This document shows positions 36,656 through 45,342 of a stretch of DNA of 64,000 bases, one piece after another (within the stretch, counting starts at the first letter, position 1; each line of letters opens with the position of its first letter). Position numbers and translations under genes: made by a program. The notes beneath the pieces were generated by a model, which was not told where the DNA came from, ran no database searches, and saw only the letters and a list, made by a program, of their open reading frames with translations. Source of the stretch: Carbonatibacter sp965199245 (GTDB taxonomy: Bacteria > Pseudomonadota > Alphaproteobacteria > Kiloniellales > Kiloniellaceae). The stretch spans positions 496,001-560,000 of the forward strand of contig CBDAQP010000001.1 in assembly GCA_965199245.1 (NCBI GenBank), written 5' to 3'.

Positions 36656-36784
36656 TCTTGAAAGAAAGACGGAAAGGCCAAATCGCGCACTGGGCAAAAC
36701 CACGCTGCTTTTGCAACAGGTCTGCTGTGGTCGATTTATGTGGTACAATTCTCTTGAGTTTACCACAGAAAGACAAGGACAAGC

Positions 36785-37981
36785 TCAACCACGTTCAAGG
36801 ACGATTCTCTCAGCTTCATCAGTGATAATCTCCCCCAAAAGGCAACAATCGACCTGGTCAAAGGTCAACGGCAGGCGCAGGTCAAAGAGCGTTGCGAGGA
36901 TGGTATCGGTTCGCGGCAGTTTTTGTGTCCCCAGATAGTCCCAGTGGTGGTGCGTGATGGTGTAGCCGGATGGTTCTGCGGCCCCGAACCATTTCAAATC
37001 AACCCCTCGCTCTGCACAGGCTCTCTGGAATTGTTGGCAGGAATCATTCGTTCCGTCCTTCAGGAAAAATTGGAGAGAACTACCGACAAAGGACTCCCGG
37101 GGGGAGCGGGCGGGAATTTGGACTGCTGTGCAATTTTTCAGGCACTGGGCAATGATTGTCCAGTTAGCATTCCAGCGATTGACTTGCGCATTGAGATTGG
37201 CTAACTGCGGGCGCAACAACGCAGCGCGCAGATTATCCATCCGGCAACTCATGTTGGGACAGTCAAATTTCGCCCGTGCAAAGGCCGCTGGGGGTGGGGG
37301 CGTTCCGTGTCGTTCATAGAGCATGTAGGATCCGGATAGAATAATCGCGCGGGCCATTATGTCGGGGTCTGCGGTTGCGAAGAGACCACCTTCGCCCGAA
37401 TTGATGTGTTTATAGGTTTGAGTTGACCAGCATCCCCCGACACCAAATGTTCCGCTGGCCTGTCCATCCCATCGTGCGCCCATGGTGTGGGCGCAATCTT
37501 CGATCAAGGCGACCCCCGTTTTGTCGAGAAGACAACGCAACTGATCCATATCACAAATATGTCCGCGCATGTGGGACAGCAAAAAAACGCGGGCCTTGGT
37601 GGTGGTGATCTTGCGGTCAAGATCGTCCAAATCAACGCAGAGATGATCTGTTGTTTCGACCAGTTCAGGGCGACCGCCAACCGCGAGAATGGCTCCGGGG
37701 ACAGGGGACAGGGTAAAGGCATTGGTCAAAACCACATCTCCCGCATCCAAACCCCACGCCCGCAGGGCAATTTGGATAGCCAACCCGCCTGATCCGACCG
37801 CTAAAGCATAAGGGAACCCGACAAATGCGGCAAAGTCCTGTTCCAATGCGGCAACTTCGCCGCTTCCTGGTGTATAGCGGTGGAGCCGCCCGGATTGGAG
37901 TGTCGTGAGGGCTGTTGCGATGGAATCAGCTGGCAAGGGGTCTTGATCGAGAAAGCTGCCTGTGAATTTACTTTTTTCCAT
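36785..37981 (-). CDS. DegT/DnrJ/EryC1/StrS family aminotransferase
   Basis: 398 residues of a PLP-dependent sugar aminotransferase-like fold. The Schiff-base lysine lies in STQTYKHINSGEGGLFAT (about residue 193). Also present are VGSGGLAIQIALRAWGL for substrate and PLP phosphate, and LIEDCAHTMGARWDG. Such enzymes aminate keto-sugars for surface polysaccharides or antibiotics. Its neighbours are IS debris and acs, so no pathway context remains; two glycosyltransferases 8 kb on may belong to the same surface-sugar theme. Full length. Confidence 0.85.
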   Translation of the reverse strand: MEKSKFTGSFLDQDPLPADSIATALTTLQSGRLHRYTPGSGEVAALEQDFAAFVGFPYALAVGSGGLAIQIALRAWGLDAGDVVLTNAFTLSPVPGAILAVGGRPELVETTDHLCVDLDDLDRKITTTKARVFLLSHMRGHICDMDQLRCLLDKTGVALIEDCAHTMGARWDGQASGTFGVGGCWSTQTYKHINSGEGGLFATADPDIMARAIILSGSYMLYERHGTPPPPAAFARAKFDCPNMSCRMDNLRAALLRPQLANLNAQVNRWNANWTIIAQCLKNCTAVQIPARSPRESFVGSSLQFFLKDGTNDSCQQFQRACAERGVDLKWFGAAEPSGYTITHHHWDYLGTQKLPRTDTILATLFDLRLPLTFDQVDCCLLGEIITDEAERIVLERG

Positions 37982-38174
37982 CCTCTCAAGCTTTCACGCT
38001 TTGGTTTCCTTCGTTGTCCACGTTTCCCCTCGAAACATTATCAGACCTGTCAATCTGCTGTCCAGCCTTGTCCTGATTTTGGATTGAAGACAGCACACAA
38101 TCCTTGTGATTATTTTTTTTTAGGCCATAATCGGGCCATTTTTAACCAGCGGGGCTTTTTGGCATCCGTGATGT

Positions 38175-38208
38175 GGTAATCCCCCCAACTAAAATTGGGG
38201 GGATTACC
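38175..38208. promoter_or_regulatory. Perfect 14-bp hairpin in the acs upstream region
   Basis: Arms GGTAATCCCCCCAA (38175-38188) and its exact complement (38195-38208) enclose the loop CTAAAA. It ends 37 nt before the acs ATG and lies 5' of the GGGAGG ribosome-binding site. It could be a transcript stabiliser, attenuator, a terminator for an upstream transcript, or a protein site. No T run follows. The rest of the 264-nt gap (37982-38245) shows nothing else clear. Confidence 0.6.
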
Positions 38209-38245
38209 GTGTAACAGTAGAAAGAATGCGTGAGGGAGGCAGAAC

Positions 38246-40198
38246 ATGAGAAAAGAACCTATTTTTCCGGTTCCTGAACAGATGGCGAAAGACGCATGGA
38301 TTGATGAAAAACTTTATTTTCAAATGTACGAAGAGTCCCTGTCTGACCCTGACAAGTTTTGGGGGGAACAGGGGAAAAACATTCATTGGTTTACGCCCTA
38401 CAGCAAGATCAGTGATTTCAGCTATGGCGATGGCACATCGCAGGGGGATGTGCATATTCGTTGGTACGAAGACGGCATCACCAATGCCTGTTATAACTGC
38501 GTTGATCGTCACCTTGTGACGAAAAAGGGCGAAACAGCCCTGATTTGGGAAGGTGACGACCCATCGGATTGTTTGCATGTGACCTATGGTCAGCTACATG
38601 AGCAGGTCTCACGCCTCGCAAACGCGCTTAAGGCGCGTGGGGTAAAAAAGGGCGATCGCGTGACAATTTACATGCCCATGATTCCCGAGGCCGCTTATGC
38701 CATGTTGGCATGTGCGCGGATTGGGGCCATCCATTCGGTTGTCTTTGGTGGTTTTTCACCGGATGCGCTGGCGGGACGAATCAATGATTGCGGGGCCTGC
38801 TGTGTGATCACAGCGGACGAAGGATTGCGCGGGGGACGGACAATTCCGCTCAAGGATAACGTGGATCAGGCCCTGAATAAAACGCCCTGTGTCGAGTCTG
38901 TTTTGGTTGTGCGGCGCACGGGGGGCGCGGTTGCGATGGCAGAGGGGCGCGATGTTTGGGTTCATGACATTTGTGCGGACGTGTCCGCTGAGTGTCCCTG
39001 TGAACCAATGAATGCTGAGGATCCCCTCTATATCCTCTACACCTCTGGTTCGACCGGACAACCCAAAGGTGTTTTGCATACAACGGGCGGTTACATGGTC
39101 TATACAACCATGACCTTTAAGTATGTTTTTGATTATCATGACGGTGATGTTTTCTGGTGTTCGGCGGATGTGGGCTGGGTCACAGGGCATACGGCAGTGG
39201 TTTACGGGGCCTTGTCCAATGGGGCGACCAGCCTGATCTACGAGGGTGTTCCGTCTTATCCAAACGCGTCGCGTTTTTGGGATATTATCGATCGTCACCA
39301 GGTCAATATTTTCTATAGTTCCCCGACTGCGATTCGCGCCTTGATGCGTGAAGGCGACGAACCTGTACGCCGCACGTCGCGGGCGTCTTTGCGGGTGTTG
39401 GGTTCAGTGGGGGAGCCAATCAATCCCGAGGCGTGGAACTGGTACTATCACGTTGTGGGTGAGGGCCGCTGTGTCATCGTTGATACCTGGTGGCAAACGG
39501 AAACCGGGTCTTATATGATTGCCCCCTTGCCGGGAGCCACACCGCTTAAACCAGGGTCGGCAACCCGGCCCTTTTTCGGGGTGCAGCCTGTTTTAGTGAA
39601 CAATGATGGCGTGGTGCAAGATGGCGTCGCGGAGGGAAATCTTTGCTTTGGACAGTCTTGGCCCGGGCAGATGAGGACAGTTTATGGCGATCATGAGCGT
39701 TTTGTCCAAACCTATTTTTCAACCTATAAGGGGCTGTATTTCAGTGGGGACGGGGCGCGGCGTGATGACGATGATTACTATTGGATTACGGGGCGGGTTG
39801 ATGATGTGCTCAATGTGTCCGGTCATCGCATGGGTACGGCGGAAATTGAATCGGCACTGGTCGCGCATGAAAAAGTTGCCGAGGCTGCTGTGGTGGGGTA
39901 CCCCCACCCGATCAAGGGGCAGGGCATCTATGTCTATGTGACACTGGTGGCGACAGAAACGCCAAGCGATGCCTTGCGCAAAGAATTGATTAAATGGGTA
40001 CGCCAGGACATTGGCCCGGTTGCTACGCCCGATCTGTTGCAATGGGCCCCAGGTTTACCCAAAACGCGATCTGGTAAGATTATGCGCCGAATCTTGCGTA
40101 AAATTGCCGAAAATGACTATGGGGCACTCGGTGATACCTCCACACTTGCCGAACCAGCTGTGGTTGATGACTTGATTGAAAACCGCATGAATCGGTAA
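38246..40198 (+). CDS. acs: Acetyl-CoA synthetase
   Basis: 650 residues, standard for AMP-forming AcsA. AMP-binding motif YTSGSTGQPKGVLHT near residue 265, WCSADVGWVTGHTAVVYGAL, DTWWQTETGSYMIAPLPG, and the C-terminal catalytic lysine in PKTRSGKIMRRILRKIA near residue 610, the usual target of acetylation control. It activates acetate to acetyl-CoA. A strong GGGAGG ribosome-binding site precedes the ATG. It is the largest intact gene in the IS-rich region. Confidence 0.96.
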   Translation: MRKEPIFPVPEQMAKDAWIDEKLYFQMYEESLSDPDKFWGEQGKNIHWFTPYSKISDFSYGDGTSQGDVHIRWYEDGITNACYNCVDRHLVTKKGETALIWEGDDPSDCLHVTYGQLHEQVSRLANALKARGVKKGDRVTIYMPMIPEAAYAMLACARIGAIHSVVFGGFSPDALAGRINDCGACCVITADEGLRGGRTIPLKDNVDQALNKTPCVESVLVVRRTGGAVAMAEGRDVWVHDICADVSAECPCEPMNAEDPLYILYTSGSTGQPKGVLHTTGGYMVYTTMTFKYVFDYHDGDVFWCSADVGWVTGHTAVVYGALSNGATSLIYEGVPSYPNASRFWDIIDRHQVNIFYSSPTAIRALMREGDEPVRRTSRASLRVLGSVGEPINPEAWNWYYHVVGEGRCVIVDTWWQTETGSYMIAPLPGATPLKPGSATRPFFGVQPVLVNNDGVVQDGVAEGNLCFGQSWPGQMRTVYGDHERFVQTYFSTYKGLYFSGDGARRDDDDYYWITGRVDDVLNVSGHRMGTAEIESALVAHEKVAEAAVVGYPHPIKGQGIYVYVTLVATETPSDALRKELIKWVRQDIGPVATPDLLQWAPGLPKTRSGKIMRRILRKIAENDYGALGDTSTLAEPAVVDDLIENRMNR

Positions 40199-40217
40199 TG
40201 GTCATCGCGAGAAATAA

Positions 40218-40692
40218 TCAGGGCGGTGTGAGCGCACGCCGTCCAAAAAACCCGCTTGCCGCGCTGGCCCCGATAATCAAACCAAGCCCGAGATATTGAA
40301 GCGCGGAAAGTTCTTCACCGAAAAGAACAGCCGCCAACATAACAGCGGTCAGTGGTTCGACAGTTGTCAGAACTGATATGGAGGGGGGCGAGGCGGCCTG
40401 AATGCCCCGCGTAAAGAGAAAATAGGAAAAAACTGTTCCAATCAGGCTAATGAGGATAAAGAGTGTCCAGACGGGCGCACGTGTTTCGTTGACCAGTTTC
40501 GCAATGGCGTGCCAGCTTTCTGGAATCAAAAGAAAGCCCAGCGCACCGACAAAGAAATGAGCTGACCAATAAGACACTGGAACTCACGTCATCCAAGGCT
40601 CTTTTGCCAACAACGTAATAAAGCGCGTAGCTTGCCCCAGCCGCCAGTCCGTAGAATAGCCCCAGAACACCCACGTTTCTGGACAGTGAGCT
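40218..40692 (-). pseudogene. EamA/DMT transporter, C-terminal half, frameshifted
   Basis: The minus strand encodes RNVGVLGLFYGLAAGASYAL then YYVVGKRAL, the start of a second EamA domain. A frameshift near 40577-40590 moves it to SYWSAHFFVGALGFLLIPES and then SVLTTVEPLTAVMLAAVLFG, ending in the usual GLGLIIGASAASGFF. It begins exactly at the IS5-type element end at 40693. Together with 32478-32758 it accounts for most of one transporter. Confidence 0.75.
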
Positions 40693-41474
40693 GGACACCC
40701 GTATTAACCTGGCGTGATGAGCGATTTTGTGATTCCATGTTTTTTTATGCTTTTTTGAGGGAGTGGGTCATGGAGCGGAGAGGTTTTTTTCAGTCTGTCA
40801 GAGCATCTTGATCAGATCAGCAAGGACAGTGATCCGCTGGAGGTTCTCGAGGCCACGTTTGACTATTTCCGGGGGTGGCTGGTCGAGGGGTTGGGGTATG
40901 GCGACGGCGCGAAAGGTGGTCGCCCGCCCCTTGATCCGGTGTCCATGTTCAAGGCGATGATCCTGCAGGCGCAGCATAACCTGCAAGAAGATGGAATTCA
41001 TGATCCGGTGTCCTGGATGCGCTTTCCGGGTTTCGACCCTGGCGGCCCGACGCCGGACGAGAACACGATCCGCCTGTTTCGCAGCAAACTGACGGAAACC
41101 GGGACCCTGCGGCGGGTAATGAAGGCTTTTGACTGGCAACTGCACAAGAAAGGCTATATCCCGATGTCGGGGCAGATCGTCGATGCTTGTTCCGGCCCCG
41201 AAGCAGCGCAATACCGAGCCTGGGAAAGCAACCGTCAAGGAGGGCAAAAGCGCAACTGAAATCTGGCCGGATGACCCCGCCAAAGCGGCCCAAAAGGATG
41301 TGGATGCGCGCTGGACGCTGAAGCTGGGTGGCAAGGTTCGCTACCGGCCTGATGGCACACCTCTGCCACAAATCGCCACTCGGCTACAAGTCCCACATCA
41401 GTATTGACCGGCGCTACGGTTTCATCCGGGGCCAGGCCGTGACATCGGCTGCTGCTGCGGACGGGCATCAACTC
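40693..41474 (+). mobile_element. IS5-type element A, truncated, with broken transposase
   Basis: Begins with the terminal sequence GGACACCCGTATTAACCTGG. The transposase frame (SDPLEVLEATFDYFRGWLVE, GGRPPLDPVSMFKAMILQAQ, GGPTPDENTIRLFRSKL, SGQIVDACSGPEA) changes frame at about 41200 and again near 41380 (SHISIDRRYGFIRGQAVTSA). It stops at 41474, where an IS630-type end starts. No right end of element A remains. Confidence 0.8.
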
Positions 41475-42310
41475 ATACCAATTTTCAGAAGATTTAACTT
41501 ATTTGTCCTTGTGTGATTTTTAACGGGACACTTTATTGGAGGTTTCCATGGGACGCGCCATTTCCTTGCGAGAAGACTTTGACAGTCGCCAGCTTCGCCG
41601 CCTTGCCCGGCAATCAACCGGGTCCAATCAGACACGCCGCCTTTTGGCACTGTCTGTCATTTATGATGGCGGCAGTCGAAGCGAGGCTGCTGTTGTTGGC
41701 GGTGTTGGTTTGCAAGTCATTCGTGACCGGGTGTTGCGTTTCAATGCAGAAGGTCCGGCAGGTCTCGTTGATCGCAAATCGACCGGTGCTCCACCGAAGC
41801 TGAATGCCGCCCACCTCTGGCGTCCCTTGTTGAACGCGGCCCATGTCCATCAGTGGACGGCGTTGTACGCTGGCGTCTGGAAGACCTGGTGCGCCGGGTA
41901 TGGGAAGAGTACCGGATCAGTGTGAGCATCCCCACAATGAGCCGGGTGTTACGGGAAATGGGCGACAGAAAACTGACGGCGCGACCGCGTCATCATGGCC
42001 AGGACCGGGATGCGATTGACACATTTAAAAAAACTTCCCCGCCGAAATAGCCCGCCTGCACGCCAGAATTGGTCCGGCTGTCCCGCTGCAGGATGAGGCG
42101 CGGGTTGGCCAGAAGAACAGCATCACGCAGCGTTGGGCCGAACGAGGCACACGGCCTGTGGCAACAAAAGACCGGCGCACAAAATCCGCCTGGATATTCG
42201 GGGCGATCTGCCCGGCCCGGGGTGTGGGGGCCGCACTTGTTCTGCGGCGGTGTGATACACGCGGGATGCAATGGCACCTGGAAGAAATATCATCACAGGT
42301 CGAGCCCGGT
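41475..42310 (+). mobile_element. IS630-type element, truncated, with frameshifted transposase
   Basis: Left end ATACCAATTTTCAGAAG at 41474-41490. The transposase starts at ATG 41548 (MGRAISLREDFDSRQLRRLA; helix-turn-helix region), shifts frame near 41830-41850 (DGVVRWRLEDLVRRVWEEYR), and again at the A7 run near 42030 to FPAEIARLHARIG and LQDEARVGQKNSITQRWAER, which carries the first catalytic Asp. It ends at EEISSQVEPG where an IS3-type end begins; the C-terminal third is gone. It lies inside element A. Confidence 0.8.
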
Positions 42311-42553
42311 TGCTCCTCTCCCTGAATCTTGATTCATTGATAAGTTAGTTTTTTTGTCATTTTCACGGAGGCCCTCAATGAAGCGCAGATTTACGGACGC
42401 ACAGATTATCGGGATTTTGAAGGAACACGAGGCAGGTGTTCCGGCCAGGGAGCTTTGCCGCAAGTATGGGATGTCTGATGCCACATTCTATAAGTGGACG
42501 GCGAGGTTCTCCGGCATGGAGGTCAATGAGGTTCGCCGCCTCCGGGATACGGG
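42311..42553 (+). mobile_element. IS3-family fragment: left end and start of orfA
   Basis: From ATG 42378 the frame reads MKRRFTDAQIIGILKEHEAG, VPARELCRKYGMSDATFYKW, TARFSGMEVNEVRRLRDT, the helix-turn-helix part of an IS3-family OrfA. It breaks off after RRLRDT, where it joins the nuclease-like gene. No orfB remains. Confidence 0.8.
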
Positions 42554-43110
42554 GCAAAGCCACTGGCAGCTTGGCTGATTTCCGAGGCGAAGAAGCACCA
42601 CTTTCTTACCTACAAGCAAGCCGGAGAGAGATTCGTCAGCGAGTTGGACTTCAGCCCCTCCTTAATAGAAGGACAAAATTTAACTAAGCTCCGTGACCCA
42701 GCCGGTAGCTTGATGAAGCAAATCCAGGGTCATCAGAAATGGAAGGATGCGCCCATTCTAAACACGATCCTGGTCGGGACGAATCCCTTACCCTTAGCAA
42801 AGCGGCAGCTATCTGGCCCCGGGGTAGTTGGGTATCTTGAGAGGAGGTTCAACAAGCGTCGGCTGGAACACGGGAGCAAGCACTTCATCAAGTACGCCAA
42901 GATCGCAATGGATGAAGTCTATGCGTTTTCGAACTGGGATCAAGTTTTCCAAGACGTGTTTGGCGGTACGCTGGAGGAAGAACTTCGAGATTCCATCCAA
43001 CCGGCTGAGAATGACGAGCTCGGAGCGCAGGGCGGCAGAGGTGGTGGTGAAGGAGATGAGCACAAGTCTTTGAGGCTTTGGATCCAAAAAAATGCCTTCA
43101 AGATTACTAA

Positions 43111-44593
43111 GTTCGCGCTGAACAAAGCCTAAGCCATTGCTATTTCGAAGCGTTGGAAGTGTGGTGAAGTATTCGGTTTTGCCGTTTTCGTCGTCCTGAT
43201 CACCGCATTGATGACCCGGACAAGCCAAAACGCGATGGCGTTCAGACGCATGTTATGGCCAGCCGCCGCCAGCAAGGCGTTCATGGCGTCTCCAGTCTGG
43301 CCTTTCAGAAAGTTCCGGTCAAGGCAGCCATCGGTTTTCATGTGTCCGATGGTGGCCTCGATGGCCGACCTTCGTTTGAGTTCGCGCTTCATCTGCGGGC
43401 TCAATCCGCGCGTGCGCCCTGACATCATGACCGAGGCCTCACCCTCGTAATTGTGGCCACGATAGCCCCTGTCGACGTAGACCCGTTCCGGGTCGACTCC
43501 AGTCATCCGGGCGGCCTGGGCCACTGTATCAGCCAAAGTATGGCCATCGTAGGGATTGCCCCGGAAACTTTTCGCCGCCAGCACCAGACCCTCACGGTTG
43601 GTGGTGGCAATCCCGACCTTGGCACCAAACTCGTAAGGATTACGCGCCTTACCCTTGGCGATGCACGCAACTTCCGGAGCGTGCAGGGCATAGAGCTTGT
43701 TCCTGTCCCCGGGCTGTTGCATCAGAAGACGCTCCACCAGGCCCAACAGTTTCGCGAACCGGGCCTCGAGGCCGGCGTTCCCGGCAATCTTACGGACAAT
43801 ATCCCGGAAAACCCGGCCCAGATAGGTCTTCAGTTTCCTGATCTCGCGGCGCATGCGCCGGAACTGTCTGGCATGGGCGTAACGCCCGGCCATAAGGGCA
43901 GCGCGTCTGGCCACACGGGTGTGGCTGCGGCGCAGGACAAGGCCGTGCCGTTTGGCCTGGCGAACCAGGGCCTGCAACGCTTTCAGATACAGACGGCTGT
44001 CGGTGGGGTAAGCTATGGCCCTGGGTTGAACGGTCGTATCCACCGTAATCCGCTCGAAACTGCTGTCCTTGACTGCTCCCGCGTCAACCGCAACACCGAC
44101 CGTCGCCGACAAAACCGTCTCCATGCCTTCGGGACCAACACGCCTGCGCCAGCGCGTCATCGTGCTGGAGTCAATCGGCAGGCGGTGCTGAAAAAAATCA
44201 AAACCGCAGAAATACTGCCAGTAGGGGTTCTCGACCCACCGCTCCACAACCTCATCGTCGGACAGGTCGTACATGTGTTTCAGATAGTGCAGCCCGACCA
44301 TCAGACGCGTTGGTTTCGCAGGACGGCCCAGCGGCCTGTAGTGCTTGCCAAAGGCCTCATCAAATGCGGACCAGGCCATCAAGTTGCTCAGGCGTATCAG
44401 ATTATGTTCCTTGTCGATGATCGAATCAAGGCGTTCGCGAAAGAGGTCGGCATCTCGGCGTTGTTGCTTCTTGGGCTTCATGAAAATCTACCAGAAAACG
44501 AGGGGTGAAAGCGATCCTGCTGGCATTTTACAATACTTGATTCCCTCTGGGAATCCATATTATCTGCGGACTTCAGAGTTTTTCAGCGCGAAC
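43111..44593 (-). mobile_element. Intact IS5-type element B, copy 2 (1483 bp)
   Basis: Ends GTTCGCGCTGAA/TTCAGCGCGAAC, with 6-bp target duplications TACTAA (43105-43110 and 44594-44599). It contains one full transposase gene on the minus strand. It looks like the most recent insertion in the window and is potentially active. Remnants of the same element lie at 32759, 34448 and 36633. Confidence 0.9.
43129..44481 (-). CDS. IS5-family transposase
   Basis: 450 residues, uninterrupted. N-terminal domain LGRPAKPTRLMVGLHYLKHM and ERWVENPYWQYFCGFDFFQH is typical of IS5-family (IS1478-like) DDE transposases. The catalytic residues appear in ITVDTTVQPRAI (Asp), RVYVDRGYRGH (Asp) and KRRSAIEATIGHMKTDG (Glu). 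Start ATG at 44481. The gene is on the strand opposite to the disrupted nuclease gene. A long antisense open frame (43453-44508) is a shadow of this gene. Confidence 0.92.
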   Translation of the reverse strand: MKPKKQQRRDADLFRERLDSIIDKEHNLIRLSNLMAWSAFDEAFGKHYRPLGRPAKPTRLMVGLHYLKHMYDLSDDEVVERWVENPYWQYFCGFDFFQHRLPIDSSTMTRWRRRVGPEGMETVLSATVGVAVDAGAVKDSSFERITVDTTVQPRAIAYPTDSRLYLKALQALVRQAKRHGLVLRRSHTRVARRAALMAGRYAHARQFRRMRREIRKLKTYLGRVFRDIVRKIAGNAGLEARFAKLLGLVERLLMQQPGDRNKLYALHAPEVACIAKGKARNPYEFGAKVGIATTNREGLVLAAKSFRGNPYDGHTLADTVAQAARMTGVDPERVYVDRGYRGHNYEGEASVMMSGRTRGLSPQMKRELKRRSAIEATIGHMKTDGCLDRNFLKGQTGDAMNALLAAAGHNMRLNAIAFWLVRVINAVIRTTKTAKPNTSPHFQRFEIAMA

Positions 44594-45061
44594 TACTAAG
44601 GACGGCAGAAAGAAAGGCTATCCGGCTCAAACGGAGGTGGAACTTAAATCCGGTGACAGGATTGATGTGGTGGTTCAGGATCTTCGGGGTCGCGTTTTCG
44701 TAATTGAAGTGAAGTCACGAATTTCGAACTCCGAAGACCTAATCCGAGGCGTTTATCAGTGCGTGAAGTACCGCGCTGTTATGGCTGCCCAACGCTGTCT
44801 CCCAGAAAAATCCATCATGGCCCTGCTAGTTGTCGAAACCGACAAAGTAGAAAGTACGATCCAGAACCTACTTAAGCAGAACCGCATCGCGTGCTTACGC
44901 GTCTCACCAGACCGCCGGAAGCTCAAAAAACTATATAAACCAAAAGGGTACATATAGCCAATCCATTATAATCTGCTTATACTTTATTGATGATGTATTC
45001 ATCAGATTTCGGCAGTAAGGTTTTATCTGTCCGATGAACAACTCTTCCAAAGTGGATCATT

Positions 45062-45319
45062 TTATATGGGATAGGCTATATCTTTCTCTTCGTCTTTGGT
45101 GCGTTGCTTTGGTGCGGGAACAAGACTGGCATCAATGGACTTGGCCGAACATCGGAATGTCGTCCTTCCTGTGAAGTTGCCAGTAAAGACCTTCATCACC
45201 TGTTTCAATGTGCCACTATTGGTCAATTTGTTTCGAAAAAGGCGGGTCGTATTCTCATCCGGCGTGGGACCCGCCAGGCTCAAAGCCAAAAAGCGCACCC
45301 AGAAGACAGTCTGACACAC
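45062..45319 (-). pseudogene. IS5-type element A transposase fragment, second copy
   Basis: The minus strand reads GPTPDENTTRLFRNKLTNSG, TLKQVMKVFTGNFTGR, SIDASLVPAPKQRT, the middle of the same transposase as 41050-41220, with several changes and frameshifts. No terminal repeats are left. The 100 nt on its left (44958-45061) hold nothing I recognise. Confidence 0.65.
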
Positions 45320-45342
45320 CGGACGACGAGAACCCAGGATTT

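Larger units (their letters stand above)
42554..44957 (+). pseudogene. PD-(D/E)XK nuclease-like protein interrupted by an IS element
   Basis: The frame AKPLAAWLISEAKKHHFLTY starts at the IS3 junction and runs to 43110 (SLRLWIQKNAFKITK). Deleting 43111-44599 continues it without change of frame as DGRKKGYPAQTEVELKSGDR, IDVVVQDLRGRVFVIEVKSR, to the stop at 44957 (KLYKPKGYI). The result is about 300 residues. GEGDEHKSLRLWI (helix Glu), GDRIDVVV (Asp) and VFVIEVKSR (E-x-K) are the three parts of a PD-(D/E)XK nuclease core. The extreme N-terminus is missing because of the IS3 fragment. Role unknown; a defence or repair nuclease is possible. Confidence 0.75.

Noticed and set aside
36662..36735. A short frame reading ALGKTTLLLQQ, like a P-loop ATPase
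   Set aside because: The first glycine of the Walker A is missing, the frame is short, and it lies between a solo IS end and the aminotransferase stop; not enough to call a gene.
42644..43132. Independent 162-residue gene ending KFALNKA
   Set aside because: The last residues (FALNKA) are encoded by the IS end; the true frame continues past the IS at 44600.
43453..44508. 351-residue open frame on the plus strand
   Set aside because: Antisense to the intact IS5-family transposase; no recognisable motifs.
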